A DNA stretch of 9,802 bases from positions 4,897 to 14,698 of the forward strand of contig JALTMC010000531.1 of assembly GCA_027005175.1 (NCBI GenBank). Direction: 5' to 3'. A program made the translations under genes and the position numbers. Shown in pieces: positions 7,420 through 9,802 of the stretch (positions are counted from its first letter, which is position 1; the number at the start of each line of letters is the position of its first letter). Below the pieces are notes generated by a model. That model was given only the letters and a program-made list of their open reading frames with translations. It did not search any database and had not been told where the DNA came from. This DNA comes from Myxococcales bacterium. Its GTDB lineage: Bacteria > Myxococcota_C > UBA6777.

Positions 7420-7600
7420 TAGAATTATAGGGTATATTTCACATAGAATTATACTATAATTTATTTATAAATCACATCTGTAATAAAATATTTCATGGTA
7501 GAGTCTCACCTAAATTTGGTAAGAAGGGTTGTATTTGTCTTTCTTGAAACTTAATTTATTTTAAATTTGACAAAAAATGTATATCTTAGTATCTTCTCAT
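7420..7600. other. AT-rich block with direct repeats and a palindrome
   Basis: Composition changes sharply to A/T here. TAGAATTATA occurs at 7420-7429 and again at 7444-7453. AATTATA (7447-7453) and TATAATT (7455-7461) form a perfect palindrome around one central C, which places a consensus TATAAT on each strand back to back. No well-placed -35 box accompanies the plus-strand copy. Possible roles are an operator, a curved or easily melted element, or simply relaxed intergenic DNA. It ends in the promoter of the downstream gene. Confidence 0.55.
7567..7595 (+). promoter_or_regulatory. Strong sigma70-type promoter for the HTH gene
   Basis: TTGACA (7567-7572) is a perfect -35 box. TATCTT (7590-7595) is a 4/6 -10 box at the ideal 17-base spacing. 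The surroundings are AT-rich. Transcription would start near 7602 and give a leader of about 317 bases before the ATG at 7919. Confidence 0.55.
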
Positions 7601-7699
7601 TTGTTGCTGAGAACGTAGATCGAAAAAGAGCGGATCGCCCGTTCGGATCGAAATGATCGCACCTTCATGTCGCGGTCATTTTGGTAGAGGGAGAGGTGC

Positions 7700-7855
7700 A
7701 TGTTGGGGATGTCATCTTCACGACAGTATTTATTCTTACGTTTAAGGTTACAAAAGAGTACATCAAGAGAAGCATTGTCTAGTAAGTATAAGAGATGTTG
7801 GGTTTCAGGTAGTTTTTGTAAGTATGTTGTTCGACAGATCAGTGTTTGGGTTTGA
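7700..7855 (+). CDS. Possible 51-residue leader ORF, unrecognised
   Basis: An ATG at 7700 follows an excellent purine-rich site (AGGGAG and GAGGTG at 7688-7698) and opens a frame ending at TGA 7853-7855. The product begins MLGMSSSRQYLF, is rich in Ser, Arg and Lys, and has two Cys. I recognise no family, signal peptide or clear membrane segment. It lies inside the predicted long leader of the HTH gene, 63 bases before that gene's ATG, so translation could affect downstream expression. The opposite strand is also open here (7597-8148), which weakens any coding claim from openness alone. The ribosome binding site is the main support. Confidence 0.25.
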   Translation: MLGMSSSRQYLFLRLRLQKSTSREALSSKYKRCWVSGSFCKYVVRQISVWV

Positions 7856-7907
7856 TGGTTAGGAAGAGGCTGGAAGCGTAAACGGAGTTGTAGCGGAGTG
7901 AACAAAA

Positions 7908-7913
7908 GAGGTG
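7908..7913 (+). promoter_or_regulatory. Ribosome binding site deciding the start of the HTH gene
   Basis: GAGGTG lies five bases before ATG 7919 and favours it over the in-frame GTG at 7898, which would add seven residues and has no comparable site at good spacing. Confidence 0.6.
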
Positions 7914-7918
7914 CCACG

Positions 7919-8461
7919 ATGTCGAATGCAGTTGGAGATCCCGAAAGCAGAGTAGATGTACAAAGTGTAGAAGACGTACAAGATGTGCGTGAGATGTGCG
8001 ATGAGAGTGAGCAAGATCGGCGAACCCCGCAAGGGCGTCCGTCTCGCGAAAAGACTCTTAGTCGTCGAATGTTGGCCCGGATGTATCGGGAGTTAGGGCC
8101 AATGCCTGAGGAAACGGTTGCTTGGTTGGAAGTGATGCGACCCAGCAAGCGTTCGGAGTGTCGAGGCTCACATCGTCCATGTCCCCATGTTTCCTGCCGT
8201 TTCCACCTCTATTTGGATGTAAATCCAGAAACGGGAAGTATCAAACTCAACTTCCCAGGCAAAGAAGTTTGGGAGTTGGGAGAAACATGTGCTCTTGATG
8301 TGGCTGAGCGCGGTGGTGTGACTCTCGAAGAAGTCGGTCAATTCATGAACCTGACCAGAGAGCGTATCCGTCAACTCGAAGCCCTTGGGCTCCAAAAAGT
8401 GCGTGAAACGATCCATGAACGCTCCCTTACTGATGACCTTATCCCCGGAAGTAGCTCTTAA
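7919..8461 (+). CDS. Sigma-70 region 4-like HTH DNA-binding protein with Cys cluster
   Basis: Predicted 180-residue cytoplasmic transcription regulator. Residues about 134-166 read [20 protein letters not shown] and onward, which closely follows region 4.2 of primary sigma factors, the helix-turn-helix that contacts the -35 box. Regions 2 and 3 are absent, so it is not a complete sigma factor. The acidic N-terminus (1-35) looks disordered and is followed by a basic stretch (34-57). The middle (81-128) has C81, CPHVSC (C88, C93), the block [18 protein letters not shown] and C124 in TCALDVAE. I recall this arrangement from small myxobacterial and other deltaproteobacterial proteins, but I cannot check it here. 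It may bind promoters or RNA polymerase, or sense metal or redox state through the Cys (inference). It sits behind its own promoter with a long leader and converges on the TonB receptor gene. HTH identity is strong; its targets are unknown. Confidence 0.88.
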   Translation: MSNAVGDPESRVDVQSVEDVQDVREMCDESEQDRRTPQGRPSREKTLSRRMLARMYRELGPMPEETVAWLEVMRPSKRSECRGSHRPCPHVSCRFHLYLDVNPETGSIKLNFPGKEVWELGETCALDVAERGGVTLEEVGQFMNLTRERIRQLEALGLQKVRETIHERSLTDDLIPGSSS

Positions 8462-8524
8462 AGAGTCTCGACCCGTGATTTGACAAAAAACCATCGCTTT
8501 GCTCGCTCTGAGGGCAAAGAAAAG

Positions 8525-8558
8525 AAAAAGCCAACCGTTGTTGCGGTTGGCTTTTTTT
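8525..8558. terminator. Strong, probably bidirectional rho-independent terminator
   Basis: AAAAAGCCAACCG (8525-8537) is perfectly complementary to CGGTTGGCTTTTT (8544-8556) around the loop TTGTTG, with two further T on the plus strand. The A-tract on the left arm gives a T-tract on the minus strand. It lies between convergent genes and can serve both the HTH gene and the TonB receptor gene. Confidence 0.9.
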
Positions 8559-8573
8559 GTATCGTGGGTCCAT

Positions 8574-8702
8574 AACCCTACCTCCTACAAAGGACACCCC
8601 AACCCTACTTCCCACGAAGGATACCGTAACCCCACTTTCTCGTAACCCTGCCTCCTACGAAGGATACCCCAACCTTACTTCCTACAAAGGATGCCGCAAC
8701 CC
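8574..8702. repeat. 27-base tandem repeat array, four full units plus one shortened
   Basis: Units start at 8574, 8601, 8628, 8644 and 8671, each with AACCC or a close variant, followed by ACTTCCTAC-like and AAGGAYACC-like blocks. The third unit is only 16 bases, which fits an internal deletion of 11 bases. The array ends with AACCC at 8698-8702, six bases before the stop codon of the receptor gene on the other strand. There are no spacers, and the irregular unit makes coding unlikely. It lies between the terminator and the receptor's 3' end, so the receptor transcript should include it. Confidence 0.88.
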
Positions 8703-8708
8703 AATGTC

Positions 8709-9802
8709 TTAATAGTGATATCGCAGCCATGCGAGAAGTTCAAATCGTTTTTGTGGAGCAAGGAGAGGGTTGCCTGCGTTGTAGGAGTCGAGGCCGAGGC
8801 CGAGGATATTTTGGGCTCGAATGGCGAGGTCAAAGTGTTGGAAGAGATTGACGAACTGGATCGTAAGATGGAGTTTGAGACTACCGTCAGCACGGGGGAT
8901 GTCGTCGGGGGTGGGTGCACGTGGGTGATTGCTATTGTTTGCCTTCCAAGCTGGGATAGCTTGGGCTTTGGTTTCTGCGGGGAGGTCGCGAGCAGGCAGT
9001 TTGCCCTGAACACCAAAACGAGATTCGGGGTAAGCGTTGGGATCGATCGGCGCAATTTTAGAGCCGGTGTAGATCAGACCAAGCGAGACACGAAAGAATC
9101 GGTATCGGTAGGTTGCGTTAAGACCTCCATAGAGTCCAGCGCCATAGGGCAATCGATCCGTGTTACCTTCCTTATCGATAACTTCCGATGTAATCGCCAG
9201 ACCAAAGAACCCACGCAGTTCAAAGCCTTTGATGGGATAGAGACGTGCTTCCATCTCTCCGCCCATCGCCATAAACCCCTCTTGTCGGTTCCTCAGTTGA
9301 CGATATTCCCCGGTAGGAGTTTTTGTGGGATAAACAAAAAGATCCCCACCCAGCAGGGCCTTATTGGCTTTGCGGTTTTGATAAAAAATAGGAAGATTGT
9401 AGAGAGAGAAGAATCCATTTAAGGCGAGATACATGAGCTTCTTCCGGTGCCATCCCGCTTGTAAGCCGATCGTATGAACCTCTTCATCCGTGAGGGCCGG
9501 ATTGCCATAACGATTCCCCTCAACATGGAACATCTCATAAAGAGATGGGGATCGAACCCCCATCGCATAATTGAGTTTAAAAAACAGATCGTAACCTGGA
9601 GTGATCACAACTCCCGCTTGGGGAGAAAATCGTGGCCCAGCATGTTCATCGTAACTGAATCGAGCTGCTAGATGAAACAAAGCCCAACGGCTGATCGTGC
9701 CTACGAACTGAAAATAACCATCAAACCGAGCGTTTCCAAAGCTTGGTCCGGCAGGAGCATCTTTTTTGTCTTTGATCCGTTGCTGCCACTGGCTTGGAAA
9801 AT
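8709..9802 (-). CDS. TonB-dependent outer-membrane receptor, C-terminal part (partial)
   Basis: The frame is open from the right edge to TAA at 8709-8711, giving 363 residues of the C-terminal beta-barrel. The N-terminal signal, TonB box and plug lie outside the window. Alternating aromatic beta-strands are visible (GYFQFVGTISRWALFHLAAR, RFFRVSLGLIY). The family's barrel motif appears as RSPSLYEMFHVEGNRYGNP (about 9495-9554), followed by DEEVHTIGLQAGW, close to the R-P-S-L-Y-E-L-F...G-N-P...E pattern of BtuB/FepA-type receptors. The chain ends RYHY, an aromatic C-terminus as expected for Bam-dependent insertion. A long Pro-rich loop (KLPARDLPAETKAQAIPA and onward) probably faces outside. Such receptors import metal chelates, cobalamin or sugars using TonB energy; the substrate cannot be told here. 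No neighbouring ABC transporter or TonB gene is in view. A start at 9680 would cut a strand, so it is not the true start. Confidence 0.9.
   Translation of the reverse strand, partial: FPSQWQQRIKDKKDAPAGPSFGNARFDGYFQFVGTISRWALFHLAARFSYDEHAGPRFSPQAGVVITPGYDLFFKLNYAMGVRSPSLYEMFHVEGNRYGNPALTDEEVHTIGLQAGWHRKKLMYLALNGFFSLYNLPIFYQNRKANKALLGGDLFVYPTKTPTGEYRQLRNRQEGFMAMGGEMEARLYPIKGFELRGFFGLAITSEVIDKEGNTDRLPYGAGLYGGLNATYRYRFFRVSLGLIYTGSKIAPIDPNAYPESRFGVQGKLPARDLPAETKAQAIPAWKANNSNHPRAPTPDDIPRADGSLKLHLTIQFVNLFQHFDLAIRAQNILGLGLDSYNAGNPLLAPQKRFELLAWLRYHY

Noticed and set aside
7071-7600. Replication origin (iterons plus AT-rich region)
   Set aside because: No DnaA or Rep gene and no convincing DnaA boxes (only a poor TCTTCCACA match near 7405); kept only as a speculative finding.
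8574-8702. Telomere-like AACCCTA repeat
   Set aside because: The repeating unit is 27 bases, not 6-7, and the array is internal between convergent genes.
8691-9422. Open plus-strand frame of 243 codons
   Set aside because: Antisense to the TonB-dependent receptor, whose minus frame has barrel motifs and an aromatic C-terminus.

Overview
The window is bacterial and suggests a myxobacterium-like or bradymonad-like lineage (Myxococcota / former Deltaproteobacteria). Evidence for this is an HrdIKPPN-type Ser/Thr protein kinase with a long Pro/Ser-rich tail, a PQQ-propeller lipoprotein, a very large PKD+IPT/TIG lipoprotein with Cys-rich ends, and a small sigma-region-4-like protein of a type I associate with myxobacteria. 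Base composition looks close to even in the genes and is clearly AT-rich around 7420-7600, so this is not a typical high-GC Myxococcus. The taxonomic statement is inference from gene content only.

Layout. 1-1276 (minus): N-terminal part of a Ser/Thr kinase whose 3' end lies beyond the left edge. It is divergent from 1545-2669 (plus), a PQQ-like beta-propeller lipoprotein. A 318-base gap with two candidate hairpins precedes 2988-6749 (plus), a 1253-residue lipoprotein with two PKD and ten IPT/TIG domains. A long stretch without a convincing gene follows (6750-7918). It holds a 43-base tandem repeat just after the stop codon, a 23-base GATC-rich tandem repeat (five units), an AT-rich block with a palindrome and direct repeats, a good sigma70-type promoter at 7567-7595, and a leader of about 300 bases with a possible 51-residue ORF. 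7919-8461 (plus) encodes the sigma-region-4-like DNA-binding protein. It converges on 8709-9802 (minus), the C-terminal beta-barrel half of a TonB-dependent receptor cut by the right edge. A textbook terminator hairpin (8525-8558) and a 27-base tandem repeat array (8574-8702) separate them.

How they may work together. Three of the five clear genes are envelope proteins: two secreted lipoproteins and an outer-membrane receptor. The other two are regulatory: a kinase and a DNA-binding protein. Nothing here forms an obvious operon, because the intergenic gaps are long and several carry their own promoter or terminator signals. I see no clear defence system, mobile element, RNA gene or CRISPR array. 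The most unusual content is the cluster of three unrelated intergenic tandem-repeat families and the Cys-bearing sigma-region-4-like protein behind a long leader.
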